A DNA stretch of 64,000 nt from Acidobacteriota bacterium (GTDB lineage: Bacteria; Acidobacteriota; Blastocatellia; Pyrinomonadales; Pyrinomonadaceae). The notes below the pieces were generated by a model. The model was not told the DNA's origin and searched no databases. It worked only from the letters and a program-made list of their open reading frames with translations. The stretch covers positions 1 to 64,000 of the forward strand of contig QHXQ01000051.1 of the NCBI GenBank assembly GCA_003223935.1. The letters are read 5' to 3'. The stretch's first letter is position 1. Each line of letters opens with the position of its first letter. Below, one piece after another: positions 1 to 9,475 of the stretch. Made by a program: the position numbers and the translations under genes.

Positions 1-336
1 AATCGCTCGAACGACCGTCTGCCGGGCACCGTTAGAAATCAGTTCACCACGCCTGCGGTCTATCAGTTCGACGCGCGCATCACGCGCGCCATTCCGCTCC
101 GCGAGCAGATGCGCGTGCGCTTGATCCTCGAAGCTTTCAATCTGTTCAACCGCTCGAACGTGGCCACGGTCAACAACATCTTCTTCAACTATTCGGGCGG
201 CGCAAACGGCGTCTTGACCGCGCCTTCATTCGTGACGGCCTTCGGCACGCCGCGCTCGTTCCAATCACCCGCGTCGGGCACGACCACCTTCGTCATCCCG
301 CGCCAACTCCAACTCGCGATCAAGTTCGACTTCTAA
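1..336 (+). CDS. C-terminal fragment of TonB-dependent receptor/Oar-like outer-membrane protein (5' end outside window)
   Basis: Frame open from base 1; ends ..RLILEAFNLFNRSNVATVNN...PRQLQLAIKFDF, typical C-terminal beta-strand with terminal F of TonB-dependent receptors. Confidence 0.8.
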   Translation, partial: NRSNDRLPGTVRNQFTTPAVYQFDARITRAIPLREQMRVRLILEAFNLFNRSNVATVNNIFFNYSGGANGVLTAPSFVTAFGTPRSFQSPASGTTTFVIPRQLQLAIKFDF

Positions 337-341
337 ACGGT

Positions 342-442
342 TAAGACTTAAACGCAAAGAACGCAAAAAAGACGCCGCAAAGCACGCAAAGATTCAACTC
401 TTCGCGTGCTTTGCGGTCTTCCTTTGCGTTTAAGTTCTCTTA
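342..442. terminator. Bidirectional terminator-like inverted repeat between convergent genes
   Basis: Left arm taagacttaaacgcaaag..gacgccgcaaagcacgc, right arm gcgtgctttgcggtcttcctttgcgtttaagttctctta; sits between convergent stop codons. Confidence 0.7.
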
Positions 443-1708
443 AAGCGCACCGTGCTTGCGCAGGATGGTGATGGTTTGCTCAAGCGGCAGCGCCTCGACG
501 GTGTGGCCGTTGCCGGTCGTGGTCTCGGCGCGCAGCAGCGAGTTGTAGATCGCCTCTTCGGTCGCTTCGATGACGGCGAGAAAGAGCGGCGACATCGCGT
601 CGTTCGCTAGAAGTTTCACGTCGCGCGGCCCGTAGAGTTGATCGGGCGTGCGCGGCGCGATGATGCGGACTTCCGTGGCGTTTGAAAACGCGATGGCGTA
701 ATCGCCGCTGCCGTTCGAGCCGGCCGCGCCCGTGCGCGCCAGCCCCAACATCGTGCGTGCAGCCATGCGCCGTAGGTTGCGCGCATCAACCGGCGCATCC
801 GTTGCGATGACGATGATGACCGAACCATCGGCCGCGTCATTGACTGATGCCTGATCGGATGCGCGTGAGTTGTCCGACGACTGATCACGTTGTCGCTCGC
901 TCTTGTCTCTACGCGCGCGCGGGTTTGCTGGCGCGCGTTCGAGTTCCTCTTTCAGATAATAACGACCCAGTTCGCGCCCGACCGGCGCGCCCGCCATCGT
1001 GAGCACGCCGCCGAAGTTGGTCTGCACGAGCACGCCGACCGTGTAGCCGCCAAGCTGTGCGGGCAACTTTCTCGACGCCGTGCCGATGCCGCCCTTGAAG
1101 CCAAACGCGATTGTGCCCGTGCCTGCGCCGACCGCGCCCTCTTCGACCGCGCCGCCATGCGCCTGTTTGATCGCAGCAATCACGTCCGCGCTCGTGATTG
1201 GCCGGCTGCGTATATCGTTCAAAGTGCCGTCGTTCGTCTCGGCGACGAGTGGGTTCACAGAGCGCACGTCTTCGTTGCCCGGCAAGGCGAGCATGTAGTC
1301 GAGCACGGCGTCGGCGACGCGCGGCACGCTCAGAGTTGAGGTCAACAGGATCGGCGTCTCGATCTCGCCGAGTTCGTTGACTTGTGTTGAGCCGACGAGT
1401 TTGCCAAAGCCATTGCCGACAAACACAGCGCCGGGCACTTTCTCCCGAAATAGATTTCCGCCATGCGGCAGCACACACGTGACGCCGGTGCGAATCTTCT
1501 CGCCGCGCACAAGGGTCGTGTGCCCGACGCGCACGCCCGCCACATCTGTGATCGCATCGAGCGGCCCGGATGGAAGGATGCCGACCTTCAGGCCAATGTC
1601 GTGCGCGCGTGGTCTCTTGTTCTTCATCGTCTGTGGTATAGCGACGGCTGCCAGCGCAACGAGCGCGCTGGCGAGTACGGCAGTCAACCAGAAAGTTTTC
1701 AGCCTCAT
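440..1708 (-). CDS. P1 family (DmpA/BapA, S58) peptidase, exported
   Basis: ITDVAGVRVGHTTL, NDGTLNDIR and DGSVIIVIATDAP (autoprocessing G|S nucleophile region); signal-peptide-like start MRLKTFWLTAVLASALVALAAVA, so start placed at 1708 rather than 1909. Confidence 0.88.
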   Translation of the reverse strand: MRLKTFWLTAVLASALVALAAVAIPQTMKNKRPRAHDIGLKVGILPSGPLDAITDVAGVRVGHTTLVRGEKIRTGVTCVLPHGGNLFREKVPGAVFVGNGFGKLVGSTQVNELGEIETPILLTSTLSVPRVADAVLDYMLALPGNEDVRSVNPLVAETNDGTLNDIRSRPITSADVIAAIKQAHGGAVEEGAVGAGTGTIAFGFKGGIGTASRKLPAQLGGYTVGVLVQTNFGGVLTMAGAPVGRELGRYYLKEELERAPANPRARRDKSERQRDQSSDNSRASDQASVNDAADGSVIIVIATDAPVDARNLRRMAARTMLGLARTGAAGSNGSGDYAIAFSNATEVRIIAPRTPDQLYGPRDVKLLANDAMSPLFLAVIEATEEAIYNSLLRAETTTGNGHTVEALPLEQTITILRKHGAL

Positions 1709-2090
1709 GCGGGGTTGTTCATCTCTCGCGTGAAGAGATAATCTTAAGCTCATTACGTGCCGCCGCGATGACAATAGCGCAACGGCGCAGCGCTTGAAAG
1801 GGTGCAGGTGCGAGTGTACGAGTTTGGCGGGCGCGGCACAGGTTTTGAGAGAGGCGCGGCAGCCAAGCGATAGCACAACTCGAAGTATCTGCTGAGTGCC
1901 GCTCGCCAATCAGCGTCGAGGTTCGCACCCACGCTTGGCGCGGCATGGAGCAGATTACTGCGCTTGACTGCTAGTGTTGACTGACTGAGTCCGCTTCCCA
2001 CCAGTCCAACGAAAAACGTTGACAGGGGCGGCCGCAAATAGTTAAATCAAACTGTAGCCGCCGACCGGCGGCGCAGTTCTTTACGGTTCA

Positions 2091-2202
2091 GACCACATCC
2101 GATAAAGGCAAACTTGTCGCGAGGCAAGGACGCAAAGCCGTGAGTCTCCATCGTGCTGCGCTTGGCGCGCGCAAGCGAGATTGTCTGGTTACCGAAAGTG
2201 GA
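2091..2202 (+). promoter_or_regulatory. c-di-GMP-I (GEMM-I) riboswitch
   Basis: ggcaaac - cttgtc GCGA ggcaag (stem with GNRA tetraloop) - gacgcaaagcc - ... - ggttaccg; order and sequence match the GEMM-I core. Confidence 0.88.
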
Positions 2203-2642
2203 TCGGTTGAGCTTGATGCCCTTCATTTCCGTCCTTCGCCGCGCCCAACTATTCGCCCTTTCGAACCGCGCACCTTACGTCCCGCGTAAATCGGAGAACG
2301 CCTTCGGCGGCTGTGGCATCTAATGGCTCGTACTCTCCTAAAGATGCCCACCCCAATAAGCTGGCGGTCTTCGTGTGCAGGCAAGGGCATGTGAACAGCA
2401 CATATTTATGAGGAATTCGGCAAAAAATAGGCGTCTAATAAGATTTTGGGCTTGCACGGACGGAGGTGGCCAGTATAGACTGCGCCTGCTTTTTGGCTTG
2501 ACTTCAGCCTGTGGAATCCATCGCATTTGTCCGGCGACTGAGATGGCCCTTACCACTCCTCCAAGATTCTTGGCAGCGGCTCGGCCACGCCGCATCTTCC
2601 TTCGGTTTCCCCATGCGACCGTCACGGCGTAAGGAGACAGTA

Positions 2643-3263
2643 ATGAGATCTCAAGAAATGACTGGGAGACGTTATCAAATACTACAGGTCGCTACGCGCC
2701 TCACCGAACGCGTGAAGGAGGGGCTGCCGAAAAACATCTTATATTTGGAGAACGCGGATGGGCGCGGCCTGCTCTATGCTGATCCGGAAGAACTTTACGG
2801 TGCCCTACCGGAGCTTGATTACTTCGGGGTGCGCGGGGCGGTGCTGCCTGACTACGTGCTGGCAGCGCTCGTCGTGGACTGCACCTCGCTCGGGTTCGCC
2901 GTGACCGACATTGAATTCGCGGACAGTCGGGTGCTAATCAAGTCGCTTATAAAAGAGCTTATAAATAGCGAGCGGCGAGGTGAACTGCGCGCCTGCCTCG
3001 GTGAAGCGCGAACGCCTATCACCGCGATTGTGCTCGCCTGCGAGGAGTTCGAAGTGAAACTGTACGGCTCTGGGTTGGTCACTGTTCGCGGCCCGAAAGA
3101 AGAGTTCGAGTATAGAATACAAGATATCTTAAGTCGTCTTACCGACTACCTGCTGACGGCGCTCAAAAAGGTTGATTCGAACAAGGAATCGGGCGAGTCA
3201 GTTCCTCGCCGGAGCGCAAAGGTGCCGGGTATTGTTATGGCCGCGCAGAAGCTAATATCTTAA
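2643..3263 (+). CDS. Uncharacterised protein, 206 aa
   Basis: ATG at 2643 preceded by aaggagacag SD; ORF MRSQEMTGRRYQILQVATRL..; no family recognised. Confidence 0.7.
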   Translation: MRSQEMTGRRYQILQVATRLTERVKEGLPKNILYLENADGRGLLYADPEELYGALPELDYFGVRGAVLPDYVLAALVVDCTSLGFAVTDIEFADSRVLIKSLIKELINSERRGELRACLGEARTPITAIVLACEEFEVKLYGSGLVTVRGPKEEFEYRIQDILSRLTDYLLTALKKVDSNKESGESVPRRSAKVPGIVMAAQKLIS

Positions 3264-3518
3264 CTTCCGGTGGCAGCCGCCACCTCTAGTCTGTTGCCGG
3301 AAGGGTGTGCCAGCCTGCGCCCACTGGATAGAGCAATACGACTCATTTCGGTCTCATAAGTTCTACTGAATCATTCAGGGTTGAGAGACGCTTTACTCTC
3401 TCAATAATTAAACAGTAAAAGGGCCTTCGAGTGTCCGGTGAATTTCCGGCCCTGTTCCTGCGCTGGACAAAACCACGCAGGGCGAGGGAATTGTGGCAGC
3501 CTGTCAGGACCTCACCGT

Positions 3519-4226
3519 ATGAAACTCCGAGAAATCTTCAAACTGAAAAGCCTCCTCGGCAGTTCTATCGTCCCGCTGCTTGCCTTCCTGCTGCTTGGCT
3601 ACATTCAACGGCATGTGTACGATTGGAGCCAACTACACAACAACGGTTATGAGCGTGGGATCGAGATCGCTGGTTACCTAAGCGTTTACGTCGTGCTGTA
3701 CATGGTGAGCGTTCCTCTGTTCTGGCTGCGTCCGCAGTTGAAGGCCAAAATTTATAAGGAAGGATCGGCGCAAGCGCAGCCGGAGATTTCACAGGTCTTC
3801 GATCTGGCGCATCGGGAGCGAGTCGCTGACGTGACTGTCGAACTAGAGTTCACGCCCAATTTCATCGCCAGAAATTTCATCGAGCGCCTAGACAAGCAGG
3901 CAGTCGGTATCAAGTTCCAATGGAATCCGAGCAAACTGTTCTCCTGTAGTAGTCGCTACGAGGGGGACAAAGAGTTCAGTATCATATTGGACAACGGCGT
4001 GCATCTATTCCCCTTCGAGAAAATGAATCTCTCGGATTCCGAGAGCTACGTCAAGTACTCATTTCGGTTCGCGCTGGGAACAACCGAGGTGGTGCAGCGC
4101 ACCAAGCTGAAGGCGAAACATCTCAATTGGAAGTCACGTGTCCTATTTGGGCTACACTGTGAGACCGAATTTCTTTTCGAGATAAAGGACTCACGCCCGC
4201 AATCTTTACCTCCTTCAGTGGGCTGA
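3519..4226 (+). CDS. Uncharacterised membrane-anchored protein, 235 aa
   Basis: Two N-terminal hydrophobic segments (SSIVPLLAFLLLGYI; YLSVYVVLYMVSVPLFWL) followed by a soluble domain; no family recognised. Confidence 0.65.
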   Translation: MKLREIFKLKSLLGSSIVPLLAFLLLGYIQRHVYDWSQLHNNGYERGIEIAGYLSVYVVLYMVSVPLFWLRPQLKAKIYKEGSAQAQPEISQVFDLAHRERVADVTVELEFTPNFIARNFIERLDKQAVGIKFQWNPSKLFSCSSRYEGDKEFSIILDNGVHLFPFEKMNLSDSESYVKYSFRFALGTTEVVQRTKLKAKHLNWKSRVLFGLHCETEFLFEIKDSRPQSLPPSVG

Positions 4227-4444
4227 GGTGGTAGCCTCAGACGGTATCAAGCCAGAGCTAGTCTTACACAGGCATTGAGTAGAAGATGTCGGGGCGGGCT
4301 TTCTTTGAATCCCGCCCTTAATTAATTCTTTGGTCTTAGAAAGTTGCATGCAAGCGACGATTATGATTTATCATCGCGGGCGCTTTCGCTGCAAGCACCT
4401 GAGCCACCCTTTTGCATCAGAACCGCATTCGATGGAGGAGACCC

Positions 4445-7400
4445 ATGAAAAGGTCACGTTCTCTGGCGCGTATGCGTGCCTGCGCGCTCGTCGTCGCTTG
4501 TCTGCTCACTGCCGGCCACAGCTTCGCCCAACAGATCGTTCGGCCAGTCGCGTCCGGCACAACTGCGCCCGCGCCGAATGACGAAGGCTACACGGCGAAG
4601 ATCAGAGAGTACACGACGGAAAAATATTTCTCGACCGAGTTGGTCGATCATCTGCCTGCGTCTGTCAATGTGCCGACGCCGGAAAAGGTCTTGGGCTACA
4701 TCGTCGGCGCGCCGAACAAGTTGACCTATACGAAAGACCTCTATCGCTACTATCACGCGTTAGCCGATGCCACACCGCGCGTCCGCATCTTCACCGCGCC
4801 GGAGAGATCGGAAGAAGGACGCGAGCAACTGCTCATCGCCGTCAGCGACGAGGCGAATCTGGCGAATCTTGATCGCTACAAAGAGATCACTGCGCGTCTG
4901 GCCGATCCGCGCAAGACGACGGATGCAGAAGCGCAAAGTTTGATCGGTGAAGGGAAGGCGATGTACTGGGCTTCGGGCGCGATCCATTCGCCGGAGACCG
5001 GCTCGCCCGAAATGCTGATGGAGTTGGCCTACCGGCTCGCCGTCGAAGACTCGCCGTTTTATGACGCGATCCGCAAGAACGTGATCGTGCTCATCACGCC
5101 CGTGCTTGAGACGGACGGGCGCGACCGCATGGTTGATGTCTATAACTATCGCAAGGCGAACCCGAACAAGAACGCGCCGAACCTGCTGTACTGGGGTCGT
5201 TATGTTGCGCACGACAACAACCGCGACGGCTTAGGCATGGCGCTCGCTCTGACGCGCAACATGATGAAGACGTTTCTTGAATATCATCCGACGATCCTGC
5301 ATGACCTGCACGAATCCGTGCCCTTCCTCTACACCTCGACGGGCACGGGGCCGTATAACGCTTGGCTCGATCCGCTCGTCGTTGACGAGTGGCACTTGCT
5401 TGCGTATCACGAGATCGAAGAGATGACCAAGCGCGGCGTGCCCGGCGTCTGGACGCATGGGTTTTATGACGGCTGGGCGGCGAACTATATGTTCTACGTC
5501 GCCAACGGGCACAACAGTATCGGCCGTTTCTACGAGACCTTCGGCAACAATGGCGCGGACACGATGGACAGAACCGTCAGGCTCGAAGCACAGCGCGATT
5601 GGTTCCGACCGAACCCGCCGCTCCCGCGCGTCAAATGGTCAATGCGCAACAACGTGAACATGCAGGAGTCGGCGATCCTCTTAGCGATGAACTTCGTGGC
5701 TAACAACAAGGATCGCTTTCTCAACAATTTTTACATCAAGAGCAAGCGGTCTGTGCTGAAAGCAGCGAACGAAGGCCCTGCGGCTTACGTCGTGCCCGGC
5801 GACACGCCGCGCCCGGTCGAAGCGGCAGATATGGTTAACCTGCTGCGGCTGATGGGCGTCGAAGTGCAACAGGCGACGCGCGAGTTCACGATCAAAGAGA
5901 CGAAGCGCGCCGAAGCGAGCAGCGAACAACGCGGCGCTGAGCAACGCGAGCCGCGCAACGCGGAGCAGGCGACGAGTGCACGCAAGTTTCCCGCCGGCTC
6001 TTACATCATCCGCATGGATCAGCCCTACTCGCGCATGGCCGACATGCTCCTTGATACGCAGTATTACAACGTCAACGACCCGCGCCCCTACGACGACACA
6101 GGCTGGACGCTCGGCGCTTTGCGCAACGTCGAGACCGTGCGCGTGACTGATAAGGATGTGCTCAACGTGCCGATGAATCTGTTGACGGCGGATGCCCGCG
6201 TGCGCGGGAAACTCACCGGCACAGAGAAGGCGACTGTTTATGTCGTCAACAACAACACGGAGAACACGCTGGCGACGCTGCGCTTTCGGCTGAAGGGCGT
6301 GCGGATGAACGTCGCCGAGACGGATTTCAAAGTCGGCACGCAGAGCTTCAATGCCGGTTCGTTCATCATCAAAGCGGACGACAATCCGTCAGACTTGCGC
6401 GCCCAACTTGGAACGGCTGTGACCGATCTTGGTCTGACTGCTGTGGGCTTTGAGTCGAATCCGGCCGTCAAATCGCACGAGGTCAGCGTGCCACGCATTG
6501 CCATCCTGCACACTTGGACGAACACGCAGAATGATGGTTGGTTCAGAATCGAGTTCGACCATTTGCAGATTCCGTACTCGTACATCTCCGACCACGTGCT
6601 GCGCGACACGCCGAACTTGCGCGCAAACTACGACGTGATCATCTTCCCGCCTGTCGGCGGCTCGGCGGCGGCCATCGTCAACGGCATTCCGATGCGCGGC
6701 GATCCGATCCCTTGGCAGCAGTCTGCCGTCACGCCGAACCTCGGCAACTCGCCCGACACAACCGCAGACATGCGCGGCGGCATGGGTCTCTTGGGCGTCG
6801 CCAATCTGCAAAAGTTTGTGCAGGACGGCGGTCTCTTCGTCACTATTCAAAACACTGCGCGCGTGCCGCTCGATTACGGCATCACGACGGGCGTCGCGAT
6901 TGAGAACGCGCGGCAACTGCAAGCCGCCGGCTCGGTTTATAACGCGACCTTTGCGGATCGCAAAAGCCCAATCGCTTATGGCTACGGCGAGACGTTGCCG
7001 ATCTATTTCAATCAAGCCCCGCTCTTGCAAGTGAGCGTCAATCAAACCGGCGGTGGCGAGGGCGCGGGCGGCGGCGCAGGGCCGCGCCCTTCGGGGCGTG
7101 GTTCATTAAACGATCCGGACATCGTGCAAGCGATGCCGCAGGCGGGGCCGCCGCCGCAACGCCCGCCCGCGCGTCCCGGCGAAGAACAGTTGACCGACGA
7201 ACAACGCTTGCAACTCGGCCCTTACTACGTGCCGTCGGCAGAGCGCCCGCGCGTCGTGCTCCGCTTTGCACGCGATGAGAAGAACTTGCTTGTAAGCGGC
7301 ATGCTTGCGGGCGGACAAGAGTTGGCGAACCGGCCGGCCATTGTTGATGTGCCGGTCGGACGCGGGCACGTCGTCCTGTTCGCCAACAATCCGATGTGGC

Positions 7401-7525
7401 GGCACGAGACGCAAGGCTCTTTCTGCCTGCTCTTCAACGCCGCGCTCAACTTCGATCACTTGGACGCCGGGCGCGAGCCAACCACGAGCACGCCGACGAG
7501 AACGGAGATGGATGACGATCAATAA
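4445..7525 (+). CDS. M14 family zinc carboxypeptidase-like metallopeptidase, secreted
   Basis: Signal peptide MKRSRSLARMRACALVVACLLTAGHSFAQ, SD ggagga; IHSPETGSPE, AHDNNRDG, HDLHES, YETFGN motifs. Confidence 0.85.
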   Translation: MKRSRSLARMRACALVVACLLTAGHSFAQQIVRPVASGTTAPAPNDEGYTAKIREYTTEKYFSTELVDHLPASVNVPTPEKVLGYIVGAPNKLTYTKDLYRYYHALADATPRVRIFTAPERSEEGREQLLIAVSDEANLANLDRYKEITARLADPRKTTDAEAQSLIGEGKAMYWASGAIHSPETGSPEMLMELAYRLAVEDSPFYDAIRKNVIVLITPVLETDGRDRMVDVYNYRKANPNKNAPNLLYWGRYVAHDNNRDGLGMALALTRNMMKTFLEYHPTILHDLHESVPFLYTSTGTGPYNAWLDPLVVDEWHLLAYHEIEEMTKRGVPGVWTHGFYDGWAANYMFYVANGHNSIGRFYETFGNNGADTMDRTVRLEAQRDWFRPNPPLPRVKWSMRNNVNMQESAILLAMNFVANNKDRFLNNFYIKSKRSVLKAANEGPAAYVVPGDTPRPVEAADMVNLLRLMGVEVQQATREFTIKETKRAEASSEQRGAEQREPRNAEQATSARKFPAGSYIIRMDQPYSRMADMLLDTQYYNVNDPRPYDDTGWTLGALRNVETVRVTDKDVLNVPMNLLTADARVRGKLTGTEKATVYVVNNNTENTLATLRFRLKGVRMNVAETDFKVGTQSFNAGSFIIKADDNPSDLRAQLGTAVTDLGLTAVGFESNPAVKSHEVSVPRIAILHTWTNTQNDGWFRIEFDHLQIPYSYISDHVLRDTPNLRANYDVIIFPPVGGSAAAIVNGIPMRGDPIPWQQSAVTPNLGNSPDTTADMRGGMGLLGVANLQKFVQDGGLFVTIQNTARVPLDYGITTGVAIENARQLQAAGSVYNATFADRKSPIAYGYGETLPIYFNQAPLLQVSVNQTGGGEGAGGGAGPRPSGRGSLNDPDIVQAMPQAGPPPQRPPARPGEEQLTDEQRLQLGPYYVPSAERPRVVLRFARDEKNLLVSGMLAGGQELANRPAIVDVPVGRGHVVLFANNPMWRHETQGSFCLLFNAALNFDHLDAGREPTTSTPTRTEMDDDQ

Positions 7526-7587
7526 AAGCTTGTTCGTTGTCCGTAGTCAGTTGTCAGTGGTCTTCATCTACATGACTTGAAGCCGCA

Positions 7588-8475
7588 ATGAGTCAGACTT
7601 TGCGCACAGACCACGACACAGGCGTCTCGCCGTATCTGCTCGTGCTTGGCGCGGCTGTGTTGTGGAGCACAGGCGGGCTGTTCATCAAACTCGGTAAGGC
7701 GGGCGGCCTCTCTGATGCGGAACTCTCTTGCGGGCGCGCACTCTTCTCGGCCGCGACCGTGATGCTCTTGACGCGCCGCGAAGGCTTCGGTCTCAACCGC
7801 GTGACGGCCGCCGCCGCAGTGCTCTACGCGCTGCTGCTCTACCTGTTCGTGCGCGCGACGATGTTGACCACGGCCGCGAACGCGATCTTTTTGCAGTACA
7901 CCGCGCCCGCCTATATTCTCTTGCTCGAACCACTCGTCTATCGTGAGCGTTATCGCGCGCAGGACTTCGCCGTCGTCACTTGCTGTCTCGGCGGGATGAC
8001 GCTCTTTTTCGTCGGCCAACTCCGCCCCGACGATGTGGAAGGCAATCTCACTGCGCTCGGCTCAGGCATCTGCTTTGCGCTCTTTTATCTGCTCTTGCGC
8101 CACCCGCAGGCGCGGCGCATCAATCGCGCCTCGTCGGTCATCTACGGCAATCTGCTGTTGGCATTAGTGACCGCGCCCGCGCTCATCAATGGCGTGGGGC
8201 ATCTGTCGGCGCGCAACATCGAGGTGATGGCATACTTAGGCATCGTGCAGATCGGCATCGCGTACAGCTTGCTCACGCTCGGCATCGCGCGCGGGGTCAA
8301 ATCGCTCGACGCTAGTGTCATCGGCTACATCGAGCCGGTCTTGAATCCCATCTGGGTCTTCATCTTTTTGCGCGAGCAACCGTCGCGCTGGGCGCTACTG
8401 GGCGGCGCGATCATCATCGTCGCCGTCTTCACACACACGCTGTGGAACGCGAGGGCAAGGATGAATGATGAATGA
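7588..8475 (+). CDS. EamA/DMT family transporter
   Basis: About 10 hydrophobic helices, LVLGAAVLWSTGGLFIKLGK and SVIGYIEPVLNPIWVFIFLREQPS motifs. Confidence 0.88.
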   Translation: MSQTLRTDHDTGVSPYLLVLGAAVLWSTGGLFIKLGKAGGLSDAELSCGRALFSAATVMLLTRREGFGLNRVTAAAAVLYALLLYLFVRATMLTTAANAIFLQYTAPAYILLLEPLVYRERYRAQDFAVVTCCLGGMTLFFVGQLRPDDVEGNLTALGSGICFALFYLLLRHPQARRINRASSVIYGNLLLALVTAPALINGVGHLSARNIEVMAYLGIVQIGIAYSLLTLGIARGVKSLDASVIGYIEPVLNPIWVFIFLREQPSRWALLGGAIIIVAVFTHTLWNARARMNDE

Positions 8476-8527
8476 TGAACTGTTTTTTCATTCGGCACTC
8501 ATCATTCATCATCCATCATTTTTTTCC
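8456..8527 (+). terminator. Period-7 (GAATGAT)n inverted repeat followed by T-tract
   Basis: aaggatgaatgatgaatgatga ... tcatcattcatcatcc atcattttttt; EamA stop TGA lies inside left arm. Confidence 0.7.
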
Positions 8528-8771
8528 TTGCCGTGCGCGGAAAAATTTAGTATGACTAGGCGACCACAAGCATTAAAGAACAAGGGGGCAGCACGAAAAG
8601 CGTGTGCCTCGTTGGGCGAGAGGCGGCGAGCAGCGCCATGTGGCGCGCCTACTTTCGGGCTGCGGGCCGTTGGGTAACCTCCTCAGCGCGGCAGACGGCC
8701 GCCGCGCGTGACATGCCTTTAGCAACTGCGATATCTGTGCGCGTTACGGGTCAACTGGATAAGGTGCGACC

Positions 8772-9455
8772 ATGCCGCAAATCTTTCACCGCAGTACCAA
8801 CACGCTGGCGAAACTGAGCATCTTCGGCGGGCTGTTCATACTCGCTTTCGCCGCGTGGTGCTTGGCCGAGATCAATCGCTCGTCTTGGAACACGGGCGCG
8901 TTCGTCGAACGCGAGCAGCCCGTCCAGTTCTCGCACAAGCACCACGTCGGCGACGACGGCATAGACTGTCGCTACTGTCACACGTCGGTCGAAACGTCTG
9001 CATGGGCCGGCATGCCGCCGACCAAGACCTGCATGAACTGTCACGCGCAAATCTGGAACGACAGTCCGTACCTTGAGATCGTGCGCACGAGTTGGCGCAC
9101 TAATAAGCCCATCGAGTGGACGCGCGTACACGACCTGCCCGACTACGTCTATTTCAATCACAGCATACATGTGAACAAAGGCGTCGGTTGCTCGACCTGT
9201 CACGGGCGCGTGGATCAGATGCCGATTGTCTATCAGTACGCTTCGTTGCAGATGGAATGGTGTCTGCAATGTCACCGCGATCCGGCCCGTTACCTACGCC
9301 CGCGCGATCAAGTCTTCAACATGGCGTGGCAAGCGGAGAATGCTGCGGCCGAGAACAAGACTGAGGCCCAACTAGCACAGGGGCGACAACTCTTCAACGC
9401 TTATCACGTCCGGCACAAAGCGATTTTGCAAAGCTGTTCGACCTGTCACCGTTAG
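8772..9455 (+). CDS. actA: Alternative Complex III subunit ActA, pentaheme cytochrome c
   Basis: Five CxxCH motifs (CRYCH, CMNCH, CSTCH, CLQCH, CSTCH), N-terminal TM; operon context. Confidence 0.9.
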   Translation: MPQIFHRSTNTLAKLSIFGGLFILAFAAWCLAEINRSSWNTGAFVEREQPVQFSHKHHVGDDGIDCRYCHTSVETSAWAGMPPTKTCMNCHAQIWNDSPYLEIVRTSWRTNKPIEWTRVHDLPDYVYFNHSIHVNKGVGCSTCHGRVDQMPIVYQYASLQMEWCLQCHRDPARYLRPRDQVFNMAWQAENAAAENKTEAQLAQGRQLFNAYHVRHKAILQSCSTCHR

Positions 9456-9475
9456 GCTGAGAAGGATTTGAGCAG

